Below, piece by piece: positions 23,601 through 35,059 of a stretch of 64,000 bases of DNA (within the stretch, counting starts at the first letter, position 1; each line of letters begins with the position of its first letter). Source of the DNA: Impatiens glandulifera (Eukaryota > Streptophyta > Magnoliopsida > Ericales > Balsaminaceae). A program made the position numbers and the translations under genes. The notes beneath the pieces are model-generated. The model was not told the DNA's origin. It saw nothing but the letters and a program-made list of their open reading frames with translations, and did no database searches. The stretch spans positions 44,825,689 to 44,889,688 of the forward strand of contig NC_061868.1 of NCBI RefSeq assembly GCF_907164915.1. The letters run 5' to 3'.

Positions 23601-24300
23601 TTTAAATATTTATTTATCCCAGATCACAATAGAATCTCTGACCCTTTTTCTCTTCTTTCTGCTAACAGCTTTTAGGCATCATCTCTCCCTCTCTCTTCTT
23701 CTGTGCCAGCCAGCTTTGGACTTGGACCCCCTAATCTACTACTCTCTTCATAATTTTATATTTTATTATTATTATTATATAAATTGAATTGCATTGCTTT
23801 GTGTAAGAATAATAATATTATTATTATTACTCATCTTCTCTCACCCAACAATGACTAAAATAATCAGTCCGTCCTATAATTACCACTCTCATACTAATAA
23901 TATATAGTAACTATTTATTTACAATGACTAATAATATTATTTTTGATGAGAATATTAGCCCAATATATGTATGCTTAATTAGTTTGAAACTGATATCCAG
24001 TGTGAATATGAATGAAATAATGTTTTAATTATATTTGAATTTTTATTTTAAAAAAATATATATAAGGCCTTAGATTGTCAAAGAAGGTCACAATGTTTAG
24101 TCCCCATCTGTTGGCAGAGTTAAAATACATTATTAGGAGACCAGTTCCACAAACAGATGGAGGAAGAACCGCTGGCTTCAATTTTCATGTTTTTATTTTT
24201 TAATTATTCAAAATGCATTTAAGTTATTAATTGATACTTATACTAATTTATTATTTTATTAGGTTATTATTTTAAAAATGATAAATTCGTTTAAACATAT
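20601..24300. other. Intergenic, no gene seen
   Basis: AT-rich without conserved coding. At about 23322 there is a TATA-like GTATATAAATT followed by about 400 bp rich in CT runs (23440-23740), which looks like a transcribed leader, but no coding frame follows. At 24101-24164 an imperfect inverted repeat (TCCCCATCTGTT and AACAGATGGAGGA, loop about 38 nt) could form a small hairpin. It does not match any microRNA sequence I know. Confidence 0.4.
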
Positions 24301-24304
24301 ACTA

Positions 24305-24470
24305 GCATTAGAATTTTCAATGATCGTAATCATTTAAATCGTATAATTCATAATACTATTTTTCTAACGTTTTCTAACGTTATGAAAAATATGTAAAATC
24401 AGTCGAGGAGTTTCAAGTTTCAAGGACACATGAACTTGATAATATACTGATTTTATTTTTCATGCATTTA
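24305..24470 (+). pseudogene. LINE 3'-end fragment
   Basis: It reads RIFNDRNHLNRIIHNTIFLT then YVKSVEEFQVSRTHELDN, collinear with the tail of the LINE copy at 49205 (the RNTIIMTF and KSVVEL blocks). The fragment is short and stop-containing. Confidence 0.45.
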
Positions 24471-25600
24471 ATTTTTTTCAATTGTATTTAAACGTTTTTT
24501 TATATTTTTAATACACATGAGCCATTTTAAAAATAAAATATGATATGAGAAAATAAAATATAAATATAAAATTCATCAGAATAAAAATAATAAAATAATA
24601 ATAAAATTACTAAATATGTTATCGAATTCGTAAACTCAGCCGATCACAATTAACCATTCTACCTTTCCAAACGATTAGAAAATAATGAATTAAATGAGGT
24701 GGGGACATTATTGTGAGTCCCAATAAAATCCTAAAACACATACATCAAACAAGCTCTAGGTTTATAAAATGAAAATGAATTTAATATGCAAGTAAATCCA
24801 TATATAAATAATAAAGTTAAATAATATATATTTAATACCAATAATATATATTTATAAGATTAATGTTCAATTTTTATAAAAACAATGTCAAGTTGGAAAA
24901 AAAATGGAATAATGTATATAATTGAAATCAAATCAAATAAATGAAGGAACAAAAATTCCCACTATTATAAACGACAATGATTGCGATCATAAAAATAAGT
25001 TCCAAATATCTGTATGACATGGTTTTATTATTATTATTAGATTTTGTTAAAAAGTTAAAGTGGGTTAGGTCGATCATCTTTGAAAGAAGAGTAAAGTATC
25101 AAAGATTCATACTTCATTATTATTGTCATAATGAAATAAGCAGTTTAAGACTTTTCCTTTCAAAAAATATTATGTTATCCCTTGTCTCATTTGATTTGAC
25201 CAGATTCTTCATTTCGAAAATATTAATTGGCTAACATCATATTTAGACATTTTTGACTAACAAATTATTTTTTACTTTTTAAAGGACATATTGCTATTTT
25301 TTCTAACAATTCATCTTTAAAGGAAATAATAAAATAATTTCACTAATCTCTATTTTCCAAAGAATATCATACAAATATATATATATAATTAAATATATTT
25401 TCTTGGTTGGAGTGAATGAAATTGTTTTTGAATTTTATATTAAAATTGAATGACAAACAAAATATATATAATAAAAAAAATGGAATAATAATGTACATAA
25501 GGTTTCGTTTGGAAAATTAAAATGGAGATTCATATGAGTAAAAAACTTCGATAGAATCGAATTGGACCAGAGTCAAAACTCAAAAAGCTTCATATCCTTT
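24471..25600. other. Intergenic, promoter side of bHLH gene
   Basis: AT-rich. The frame at 24977-25234 has no recognisable domain. Close to the gene there is a GA-rich tract GGAGAGAGAGAGAAAGAGAA at about 25606-25625, usual for plant leaders. Confidence 0.4.
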
Positions 25601-25673
25601 TTACATGGAGAGAGAGAGAAAGAGAAATAGAGATTATCAAAAAGGTTAATCTTCTGTAAAGGTCTTCTTTGTT

Positions 25674-25763
25674 ATGCTTTCGTCTTGGCCGATTGCTAGC
25701 TATATTTCAATCTCTCATCTTTCTTCATCTTCATCATCATCTCCGCCATCTTCTCTCTCCTAA
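25674..25763 (+). CDS. Upstream ORF in the bHLH leader
   Basis: A 29-codon ORF (MLSSWPIASYISISHLSS, then a Ser/Pro-rich end) starts at 25674 and stops at 25761-25763, 51 bases before the main ATG. A second, five-codon uORF (MSESK) spans 25788-25805. Whether both are in the mRNA depends on the transcription start, which the sequence does not fix. Likely role, if any, is to lower translation of the main ORF. Confidence 0.35.
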   Translation: MLSSWPIASYISISHLSSSSSSSPPSSLS

Positions 25764-25814
25764 AGAAGAAGGTGGGTCTATATTTGCATGTCTGAAAGTA
25801 AGTGAGTGAAATCA

Positions 25815-27161
25815 ATGGCATTAGATACGGCGGTCTTCCCACAAGATCAATTTGCATATGGCTGTAACAAGGAGTTTTTCACTCTCGTCGGAGGAGCAGG
25901 CGGCTGGGGGTTCGATGAACTTGGATTTCAAGATGAATTAGAGAATAAACCTCTAATTGAATCCATTGATAGCGAGCTGGGTTCTCATGTTGCGAACAAT
26001 GGGAATGGGAATGAGAATGGGAACTGGAATAATTCTTCAATTGAATTCTGGGTTCCAAATTCTCTATCGCCGGAGATCTGTAAAAGTGATGCACACCACC
26101 TGTTCGACGAAATGTCTACTTTAAGATCTACTCCGGTGACTCCAGCTGGTAGGCGTAAGAGGAGACGAACTAAGAGCTGTAAGAATAAGGAAGAGCTGGA
26201 GAACCAGAGGATGACTCACATTGCGGTGGAGCGCAACCGCCGGAAACAGATGAATGAATACCTCGCTGTGATTCGAACTCTTATGCCGGCTTCTTATGTT
26301 CAGAGGGTTCGTCTTTCTCCCTATCTATCTTTTCTCTGTTTTGCATGTGTATATTTTTCAAGTTTATTGAGAAATTTTTAGATCAATAAATGAAATTCAA
26401 CAACCCATTACACAAAGGGGAAATCTTTATTAATTGTATGTCACATCATCTCATAAAAAGAGAATTTTTCTGATAATAATTTATTATGTTCTAAAGGGTG
26501 ACCAAGCTTCAATTATTGGAGGCGCAATTAACTATGTGAAGGAACTTGAACAATTGCTTCAAACATTAGAAGCCCAAAAGAGTGTGTCGCCCCCACCACC
26601 GCCGCCTCAATCTCAGACCCATATCGGCGCCGGAACCGGCGCCGGTTCATCTCCTATCTTTTCCGACTTCTTTACCTTTCCTCAGTACTCGACGCGTTCG
26701 GCGCAAGTGAGTAGCAGTTCTCCGGCGAGCTTAGACACGATGGCGACGACGGAGAGACAAGTTCCGGCGGCGGCGGCCATGGGGGAGATAGAGGTAAGCA
26801 TGGCGGAGAGCCATGCAAACATTAAGGTATTGTCAAACCGGCGGCCAAGGCAGCTGGTGAAGATGGTGGCAGGGCTTCAGTGTCTCAGGCTAACTGTTCT
26901 TCATCTAAACGTCACAACTGTTGACCAAACGGCTCTTTACTCTCTCTCTGTCAAGGTTCCTCTCTCTCTCTATATCTCTATCTCTATCTTTTTCTTTTTT
27001 TAAATAAATTATTATATAATTAGGATCAACATATATTAATTAATTATATATAATGCATGCAGCTTGAAGAAGGATGTCAGTTGACAACAGTGGATGAAAT
27101 TGCAGATGCCATGAACAACTTGCTAGCAAGAATTGAAGAAGAAACTGCAATCAATCTTTGA
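25815..27161 (+). CDS. bHLH transcription factor, bHLH96-like (subfamily Ia)
   Basis: Three exons, 25815-26306, 26497-26955 and 27063-27161, GT-AG introns, 349 residues. The start [15 protein letters not shown] resembles Arabidopsis bHLH96 (MALEAVVYPQDPFSY), which fixes the ATG. A basic run [10 protein letters not shown] precedes the bHLH at about 130-189: [20 protein letters not shown] carries the H-E-R E-box residues (H135, E139, R143), then the loop and [20 protein letters not shown]. Exon 1 ends after YVQR, the conserved intron position of this group. After a Pro/Gly/Ser linker with [11 protein letters not shown], a C-terminal ACT-like region (about 260-345; [32 protein letters not shown]) probably mediates dimerisation. 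Subfamily Ia includes SPCH, MUTE and FAMA, but the N-terminus favours bHLH94/96. Nuclear regulator; targets unknown. Confidence 0.93.
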
Positions 27162-27169
27162 GTTAAAAC

Positions 27170-28130
27170 TTTAACTTACCCTCCTTCCAATTTTTTTTTT
27201 TTTTTAACTTATAATAAAATTACTCTGCCTTGATGTGTTTTGTTTTCTCTCTATTTGGAAGTAAATTAATTATTAATTGTAGTAGAATGTAAAAGTTTTA
27301 GGCTTTGGGTAAAAGTAAAACCTTTGGGTTAAAATAATTTTTAATTTATTTTATGGTATGCATGAGGATGAATTGATCCAATTTGTTTTTAATTAAAAAA
27401 AAAATTATAGATTGAATTTTTAAAAAAATGACATTGTTTTTGGGTCTGTTTGATTTGTTTGTTTTGGTAAAGAGATAATGGAATATGAAATAATAGGAAG
27501 ATTTCTAGAGGCATAAGGAATTTTTTTCCAATAAAAAACATATATAATTGATGTACGTTATTGCTAGGTATATGGTCCAACAGACAGACACAGAGTCTCT
27601 CTCTCTCTTGAGTTAGGGTTTGGTTTTGGGGTGGTCTGGCCTACCACATGACAAAGAGTGGTTGAAAAGAAAGCTCATATGCTTTCGTTACTACATGACA
27701 ATCTCTCTCTTGTATTACATGTGCAAGAGTTGTCGTACATATATTACAAATATGACCAATTTTCTTAATCCAAATGATTCAAAGACTGGTTCCTTTCATA
27801 CAAAGAATGCTCATCATCATTTTCCTTTATTTCCCATTTTGTATTTAGATATGATCATCATAATGCAAGAACAAAACACAAAAATCATTTAGACAGTTGA
27901 CCTAGGCAAGCCAATGTGGGCACCTAAAAGCAAACCAGTCTAGATATCAATAGCCATAGGCATAATCATCTATTATCATCTTGCTCTTTAGGACATTTTA
28001 AAGATTGAGTATTGTTATTGTACCAAAACAAGAACTAGGCGCATTCCAAAAACATGTAATATTGTATTTTGTAACATACTACCTCCATGAGTTTGCAACT
28101 TGGCACATTTTTTATTCACCTCTTCTAGTC
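27170..28130. other. Intergenic, no gene seen
   Basis: The 3' flank of the bHLH gene is AT-rich with T/A runs. The frames at 27389-27580 (minus) and 27620-27892 (plus) have no domains and look random. A CT microsatellite (TCTCTCTCTCTC) is at about 27595-27610. Confidence 0.4.
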
Positions 28131-28138
28131 TACCCCCA

Positions 28139-28350
28139 ACAAGAGGTAGATATCCACAATCTCCTTGTGAGATCTTAGATTCGAGTCTGTCACATGCTCT
28201 GCGTCTGATTTAAATAGTTAAGTGTGTTTGCGGTATATGTGTTTAAACTCTTGTGGCCATATTTTAATCTCTACTTTTAGCCTAGCGAGAAAAAGATGTG
28301 GATATCATCAACCTCCTTGAGAAGTCTTAGGTTTATTCTCGTCATTCTCG
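28139..28350 (+). repeat. SINE-like element, partly duplicated
   Basis: The segment AAGAGGTAGATATCCACAAT...TCTTAGATTCGAGTCTGTCA (28140-28192) has A- and B-box-like spacing. It is repeated in decayed form at about 28288-28345 (AAGATGTGGATATCATCAAC...TCTTAGGTTTATTCTCG). Between them lies GCGTCTGATTTAAATAGTTAAG, which also occurs in similar form near 57983-58000, where a related head (AACAAGAGGTGAATAACTCC) is present. This suggests a dispersed tRNA-derived SINE family. Confidence 0.5.
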
Positions 28351-29240
28351 TCATACGGTAATTTGGTAATTAATTAATTAATTATTGGTTCCTACTTGAG
28401 CAACCAAACGGGCCCTTATAGGGTTAATTGCATGTCTATGCAACATGTTGTCAAGGTTCCAACTAATTCCAAGAGTATAAACCTTCCTGCATCGCTTTTT
28501 GAGGACGACATCACCGTTTTCCCTTTATGGGTTTGCTTTGGCTCTTCTCAGGAAACATATATATATATATATATAATTAAAATACATAGGGTGGTAATTT
28601 GATAATTGTAAACAAATGGGTGTGACTTGTTATAAAAAGTTAGTATTTTTTGAAAAGATAAAAAGATGGGTTTATTTTAAAACATGAAAAAGGAGAAATA
28701 AATTAAATGGATAAAAGAATAGAATATAAGGTTTGAAATGATTATGTGGATAAAAGGGGAAGCCCCACAAATACTAAGAGGATGAGTTTTGGGCTTCCCT
28801 CAGCCATTTCTTCTCTGAAGTTGATGATAAGGTAAGGTGGGTATATGATGATGATGATGATTCATGAATCATGATGAAGATAAGAAGAAGAAGAAGAGAG
28901 TTCAAAAAATCTTCACTCAAAGCAAACCAAACCAAAAATGTCTCTCTCACATTTTACTTTTGCCATACATATCCCAACAAGAGATCGAAACAGTACGTAC
29001 TTGATCAATAGAAAGTTAGCTTGACATTCCAATTGTAAGTTTTATGAATTTATATATTAACACATCTCAAATACTTTAATTCTGGAATTTCCCCAACTAA
29101 AATGACGTTTTTGTCCCCGCTCTAGCTAGGATTATATGTACCATGCATATAATATGCAGGACAGACACAATTTGAAAAATAAAATTATCCTTATTATTTT
29201 TTATTTAATTTATATGTTATGTAAACATAAAATTGTATTT
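28351..29240. other. Intergenic, no gene seen
   Basis: A short perfect inverted repeat GGGAAGCCC / GGGCTTCCC lies at 28757-28765 and 28791-28799 (loop 25 nt), followed by CT/GA-rich and ATGATGATG repeats up to about 28920. The open frame at 28396-28602 has no domain. Confidence 0.4.
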
Positions 29241-29245
29241 AAATT

Positions 29246-30415
29246 AATAAATATAATCTATTCTAAATGATTTAACATTATCCCCCTAGGACATCCCTAC
29301 AATATGCATTCCATTATGAACAATTTAACTCAGGTTTATAATGTCCTTAAAAAATAAAATATGAAAAAAAAGTAATTAATAAGTTATTGAACTCATAAAT
29401 ACTCAAGAAAAACGATTAATTCTCCGATAGATTATACTAATTTTTTTTGAACGAATCTCGGAAACATCATAATAATAGTATTATTAATGATACAAATCTG
29501 ACAATTACGATTATTAAAAGTTCGATGATTTCTATCCAATTAGATAATGCACCAAAAAATAATTGAGATGATAACCTAGGTAGGTCTTCCATATCATTCA
29601 CATCAAATCAAACTTCCCAGTAATTACCTAAAGACTCGGGCATCACCCAATGAATTTTAGTAATACTTCATAAAAAAACTCCAAATGTTAATCATTTTTC
29701 GACAATACAAAAGTAAGTGAGTTCCCGATTCAACCTTTTTTTGACACATACGACAACGACTAACCATAATACAACATATTTTCATGCACATGTCATCTGT
29801 TAAAATTTCATCATAAATAACGCTTCATCCAAAAAACGAGATTTTAGATGAAATCTTTGACACCCAAAAATTTTTCCAACAAAAATTATATGAAATTGTC
29901 TTAGCAAATAACTTGTAGTAATATTGCCCACGTGGATACTATTCATATCTTGTCAACGCATAATGTTTTGTTCAGACGGTGACACTTGTTTGCGTACTAC
30001 TAAAAATAAATTTTATTATAAGATGAAGTCTTTATAATGTTTAATCTACTTCTATATCTAATTCGGTTAACGAAATCATTAGAGCGAGGATCAAACATAT
30101 CTTTAATTGTGCAATTTCTAGATATAACAATGGAAAGAAGTTCATGATACGTCGTAGCTATAATTTTGACACTACACAAAATGTCGTCCCAAAATCTAAA
30201 CGTAAATCATCTACCCAATGAATTTAGACTACTAATGAAAACTTTTTTATATAGAATAAGTTCACCTCTAAATACTAGATTCCTTGAATAAAAATAAATA
30301 TAATCTATTGTAAATGATTTAACATTGACAAGTGAAATCCCTCCACCTTAGACCGCCTTACAATATGCATTCCATTATGACCAATTTAACTCAGATTTAT
30401 AATGTTCTTAATTAA
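29246..30415. repeat. About 100-bp direct repeats flanking a LINE fragment
   Basis: The block AATAAATATAATCTATT.TAAATGATTTAACATT ... CTACAATATGCATTCCATTATGA.CAATTTAACTCAG.TTTATAATGT.CTTAA (shown with gaps) occurs at 29246-29345 and again at about 30293-30415. The second copy has about 22 extra bases in the middle. The two copies bracket the minus-strand LINE fragment. At about 100 bp they are far longer than a LINE target-site duplication, so a local duplication around the insertion is likely. Confidence 0.7.
29390..30030 (-). pseudogene. LINE fragment (zf-RVT region), minus strand
   Basis: On the minus strand this is collinear with 49245-49870: it begins near GCAAACAAGTGTCACCGTCT, continues through an ISF.DEALFMM-type stretch, RCRMCQKKVESGTHLLLYC (a C-x2-C-x-H-x-C zinc-binding pattern) and FGALSNWIEIIELL, and ends at the 3' tail. 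The zf-RVT domain lies at the C-terminal end of plant LINE reverse transcriptase ORFs. Frameshifts and stops make it non-functional. It is 5' truncated, as is usual after target-primed reverse transcription. Confidence 0.65.
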
Positions 30416-30419
30416 TTTA

Positions 30420-30799
30420 GTGAGTATATAAGGTCTCATAGTTTTTTTTGTTGTTGACTTAAGCCAAATATATATATATATATATATAATAATTATTTAT
30501 CAAAAATATATAGTTTAAGAGACAAAATATGACATGATCTATTACAAAATGAGAATACATTTTTTCCTTTCACCAACATTTGTATCACCGAGATGCTGCG
30601 AGAGTATTTATCGCTTTCGGTGAACATTATCACCGAATGTATTTTGTCTTTCTCCGGGAATTTTTTTCTCCTTACAATTCATTTTTTACTAGTGAATAAA
30701 AAATCGTGCTAATTTTATAAATTAAAAAAAAAAAATTATTTGCATTTTTTATATCTCTCATTAACCCATATTAATTACACTTGATTTTTCTATCTCAAC

Positions 30800-30868
<69 letters not shown>

Positions 30869-32899
30869 GTGATAAGTTAATTAATTTATTTTTTAAAATT
30901 ATTAAAAAAAAGTAAAAAGATAGAAGCCAACAAAATGTCTTAACAAGTCAATCTTGGCTGCCAACATTAAGGCTGCACTTTAAAAAGGTGTTAAATTTGG
31001 CATTATTAATAACCACATTTACAATTTTTTTATAGTAATAATAATCATATAGTAAACACAAAAATTAAATGACTATAATTGAAATGAATAAAATGCAAGT
31101 CATTGTGGTAAAATCTCAGAAGAATAAAAATTATATCAAATGCTTAATACTCAAGAAAAAAACACTTTTTCAATAGACCATTTTGCTCAAGTTATTCAAG
31201 TTATCTTACATTAATAAGGTTGTCTTTTGACAATCAGAGTCCTCTTACCAAATTCAGCTAGTGCCCTCATTTATGATTAAAAACATATAAATAAATTACG
31301 ATTTTAACCCTTTGTGTGAGTGCACATATTGAATTTTTATCATTGTAAATTTTCACTTCATTAAAAAAAATGTTTCACATTATTTAGTACATATGATCTA
31401 TTAGACGATTTGAATTTGAGAAACAAATATAATTTAATAAATTTGTTACTTATAATAAATGTACCATTTTAATTAAAAAAAAATAGAGGAAGGGGAGATT
31501 CTTCAATAATTATTTAAATAGAAAGACAAACCAGAATAGACGAGAGGGTGAAAAGTAAAAAGTAAACCCTGACAGGAAAATAAAGTCACTGCCAATTTCA
31601 AAATTTCCATATAATTTATAAAATTGGGTTATGTTTATTTACTAATTGTTCTGATATAATCATGAACTAAAATTTATTTGCATCATTATCTACAGTTGTA
31701 ATTGTTATCACTCATAATTTTTTTTATAAGTAAGTTGGTTATTAAAATAATAATTTTGGGATTACAAGGAAAGGAAATGATCCAATGTGATTAAAAAGCA
31801 CTTTCAAGTTTTGAGGATTGCTTTTTATATGACACTAGTCTGCTCTGTGATGGGATTTAACACACTCCTCGGAAACCTCCCTTAACAAATGAATAAATAT
31901 ATATTAAAATAGTTATTTATTTTACCAAGTAATAATAATATTAATACATCATTTTTCAAGGAGTCAAAACTAAAAAAGGAATTACAGTTTACAAATATTG
32001 GGAAGAATCAGATGTGCCTAAAACTGCGCCTCAATATGTGCCACAGTTAAATTTTTATATTTTTTTTATTAAAAATTAAGATTTTTTTTTTTTTTTTTTG
32101 AAATAGAGTTCTTTGTTAAAACCGTAAATAAAAATGATTTTTCGAATTTAGGTTATACAAATATCATTAGTGATTTTAAAAAAAAAAAAATTTGTGGTAA
32201 TTTTGAGAAGATATTGATTTTTTTTAATTTTTTTATAAAAAGACAAAATTAATATATAATGATAAAATTAAACTTTTTAAAAAAAAATAAATAGTAGTTT
32301 AGTTTAGTAACGTGATGAATGAAATATATAAAAAAATGATATTGGATTTGGTTGGATTATTTAAATAATCACCTAACCAGGCCCAAAGGCTATCTTGGTT
32401 CAACTCTCAAAACTTGTTCAATTATTAAATTACAAATAAGGCCTCCGTTCATAATTGTTCGGCCCATACATTTAGGCATCGTTTGATAAAAATATTACAT
32501 TAAATGTTTTATTATCGATTTTTGAATTTCATATGTCCTTTTTCCTTATCATGAAACGAACTATATATATTTAAAAAAGTAAGAATATATTATTTAATTC
32601 AAATATTTTTAATCAAACAATCATTTTGATTATATATTATTTAATTCAAATATTTTCTTCTATATATATTTAAAAAAAAAAAGTAAGAGTATATTATTTA
32701 ATTCAAATATGTTTAATTAAACAATCATTTTTTTAAATAAAAAAATGTATCACTCTATCATTTAATATATGACATGAAAGAAGCTTTCTCATGGGTGCTA
32801 GTAACTTAATATATATATTGTTTTGGGTGACTACTCAAACCATCTTGAAGTGTATCATTTTACCACTAAATTCAAACATAAAAATAAAAACCATTTTAT

Positions 32900-32944
<45 letters not shown>

Positions 32945-33290
32945 CACTAAATTCAAAATATATTAATTTAAGTTATATATGATATACATTTTTTTGGTAA
33001 GAGATTTACAACTTTGAATTTTTTTTATACATTTGCTTAAATATGTTAGTGTTTTAGTAATTGATTTTGTTTTTTAAATTATTTTAAAATTAGTTTATAA
33101 ATATGTGAAATATAAATGATAAGATATATAGAATTGAATATTTAGAACTATTAAACCTAACATAATATGTTTGTTACCGACCATGTAAAATATAACTCAC
33201 ATAATATGATGTAATTTATATTACTTAGAAAATTGTAAACATCCAATCTGCAATTGGCTCTATTGTTTCCATTAATGATCTAAAAGAGCA
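30420..33290. other. Intergenic, microsatellites and short duplications, no gene
   Basis: (TA)n runs lie at 30464-30488 and about 30805-30838, the latter followed by (AAAT)n to about 30866; (TA)n also at 32903-32941. A unit TATATATATTTAAAAAAGTA...TTTAATTCAAATAT.TTTAAT.AAACAATCATTT occurs at 32563-32627 and again at 32660-32729. The rest is AT-rich without coding signals. The plus-strand frame at 32791-32982 is made of the TA repeat. Confidence 0.5.
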
Positions 33291-33293
33291 ATA

Positions 33294-33916
33294 TTAGACA
33301 TTGACAATCTTGACCAATCCAATTAGCAAAAGCAGAGCCGTGATCCAAGTGTTGGTTGCCCTGACGGACGAGGAGAAAGAAATGGGCTTAGTCGTTGTGG
33401 TGGTGGTGGTCGGAGAATTGTTGGAGGAAGAAGAGTCTTTGACATCCACGATGATCTTCATGCCTCCGCTGCAGTGACCGATCACGCCACAGACGAAGTA
33501 ACGCTTACCAGCCTTGTTAAGGGGTACGTTGCTTGCGCCACTATTGTCGCTCGCTAACACGTTTCCTATCGAGCAGCTGCTGTAATCGCTCTCGCTCACT
33601 TCGTCTATTGTATGGCTACTTCCGTATGAGAATACTGAAATCAAGTCAAATTTGTGTCGGAAATATGTTAGGTCATGAGTTCGAGTTTTCGCACCAGAAC
33701 ATTTAAGAAAAGAAAAAAAAATTGAATGAGTAAGTGATGTTTACCGAGGGTGTCGCCGACAATGAAGGTCTTGTCACTAGTCCAAGTTGCATAATCGACA
33801 CCAAGTGACCATCCGTTCGAGTCCCCGACCATATAGACGGTCGCCATGCTGGTGTGCAAGCTCATGAACACCACTGCTAGAGACAAGCACACTAATATTT
33901 TACTCCTACAATTCAT
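33294..33916 (-). CDS. Phytocyanin (uclacyanin/blue copper protein), probably GPI-anchored
   Basis: Two exons, 33916-33745 and 33634-33294, joined at the usual phytocyanin intron position (phase 1, inside VGDTL-VFSYG), 170 residues. Residues 1-25 are a signal peptide ([18 protein letters not shown]). The plastocyanin-like domain (about 26-122) has [20 protein letters not shown] and the type I copper ligands H65, C106, H111 and M116; C78 and C112 form the family disulfide. A Met axial ligand fits uclacyanins rather than stellacyanins (Gln). A Ser/Thr-rich spacer ([17 protein letters not shown]) precedes a hydrophobic C-terminal tail, the usual GPI-attachment signal. Likely an apoplastic, membrane-anchored electron carrier or wall protein; precise function is not known. 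The single 110-nt intron holds a short tRNA B-box-like stretch (TCATGAGTTCGAGTTTTCGC). Confidence 0.93.
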
Positions 33917-34000
33917 GATTGTATTTATCCTTACCTAGTACTTGAATTATATCAAGTAATCATATAGATGAGATGAAATGAAATGGAATATGTATAAGCT

Positions 34001-34011
34001 ATTATATATAG
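34001..34011 (-). promoter_or_regulatory. TATA box of phytocyanin gene
   Basis: Minus-strand TATATATAATAG, about 85-95 bases before the ATG at 33916, so a leader of about 55-65 nt is expected. Confidence 0.45.
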
Positions 34012-34125
34012 TGGTGAAATAAATAATGGAGTAAGTAATCTAGGTTAATGTATCTTTATTTTTAAAGGCATCTTTTCCTTAGAAATGGAATTGCATGTTG
34101 ACTATAAGAAAATTAATGACAACAA

Positions 34126-34325
34126 GATCTTGTTTGATTTTTTTTAATCAAAATTTCATATCTTTCTTCAATTTATTATTAGTTCATTCAATTCATCAAC
34201 AAAAAAAATCTAAAATATTTTTATTTTTATAAAATTTAAATTAAAATAAAAAAACTCAAATAATCTACTTTTTAATCAAAATAATTTATTTTCAAAAAAG
34301 CCAATGAAATTATCAAACACAACTC
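34126..34325. mobile_element. MITE-like element, related to copies 1-3
   Basis: About 200 bp beginning TTGTTTGATTTTTTTTAATC and ending AATTATCAAACACAAC, so the ends form an imperfect inverted repeat TTGTTTGAT / ATCAAACACAA. The interior is AT-rich with an ATTCAATTCATCAA block. Assignment rests on terminal symmetry only. Confidence 0.35.
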
Positions 34326-34629
34326 TATATATGGTTTAGTGGAGGAGAAATCTTGAGTTGCACTCTACACCTATTTTCTATCTGCTCCCATTAAGATTTT
34401 AAGATTTGATGTTTTTTTTCTCTTAATTATTTTAAAATATATTAAAATATTATTTGGTTCCTTCTCTTCTAAGAATCTAAGAAGTAGTTGAGATATTCAA
34501 GGAACATGAATGTGGTGGTTAAAAAGAGTTTTTCCTCAAACAGTTTCCATCTAAAGTTTCATCTTATAATTGTAACCTAGTTTTTGTTTGGAGCTTCGAT
34601 TTCAAGTGCCATCTTAAATTATGCAAGAC

Positions 34630-35057
34630 TAGTTAATTCAACCTTTGGTTAAGATGATCATTGCAATGTTAATCTATGAAATGAAATATTATTGTTTATC
34701 AAGAAAGAAAGAAAAAAACTTGCTTAAGAAATTAGGTAAATAATTGAGTGTTTATGATGTAAACAATTGTTTAAGTCTAATCCATTAATCATAAACGCGT
34801 TGAAGTATGCATTTCAAGTTAATATTATGCAAGAACTGTCTGTGTCCTTTATGGAGTTTCTTCAATCTCAATTTAACAATCAAAGAACTTATTTCTACTT
34901 AAAAATGATGAAGTAGCAACCAGAAAATAATAATAATAATAATAATTACAAGAAGAAAAAAAAATATATATAATTCAAACAGTCCAATGAATAATAATAT
35001 TTCATTTCATAGATTAACATTGCAATGATCACCTTAACCAAAGGTTGAATTAACCAT
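34630..35057. repeat. Near-perfect inverted repeat, about 64-bp arms
   Basis: The left arm (about 34630-34694) starts GTTAATTCAACCTTTGGTTA and runs to GAAATGAAATATTATT. The right arm (about 34993-35057) is its reverse complement, ending TAACCAAAGGTTGAATTAAC. I see one mismatch in the arms (GAT versus GGT). The spacer is about 300 bp, AT-rich, with no gene. The high arm identity in AT-rich non-coding DNA suggests a foldback element or a recent event. No flanking target duplication is evident. Confidence 0.8.
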
Positions 35058-35059
35058 TA

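Noticed and set aside
24101..24164. Possible microRNA hairpin (CCATCTGTT / AACAGATGG)
   Set aside because: The stem is only about 12-15 bp with a 38-nt loop and does not match a known plant miRNA; it falls short of precursor criteria.
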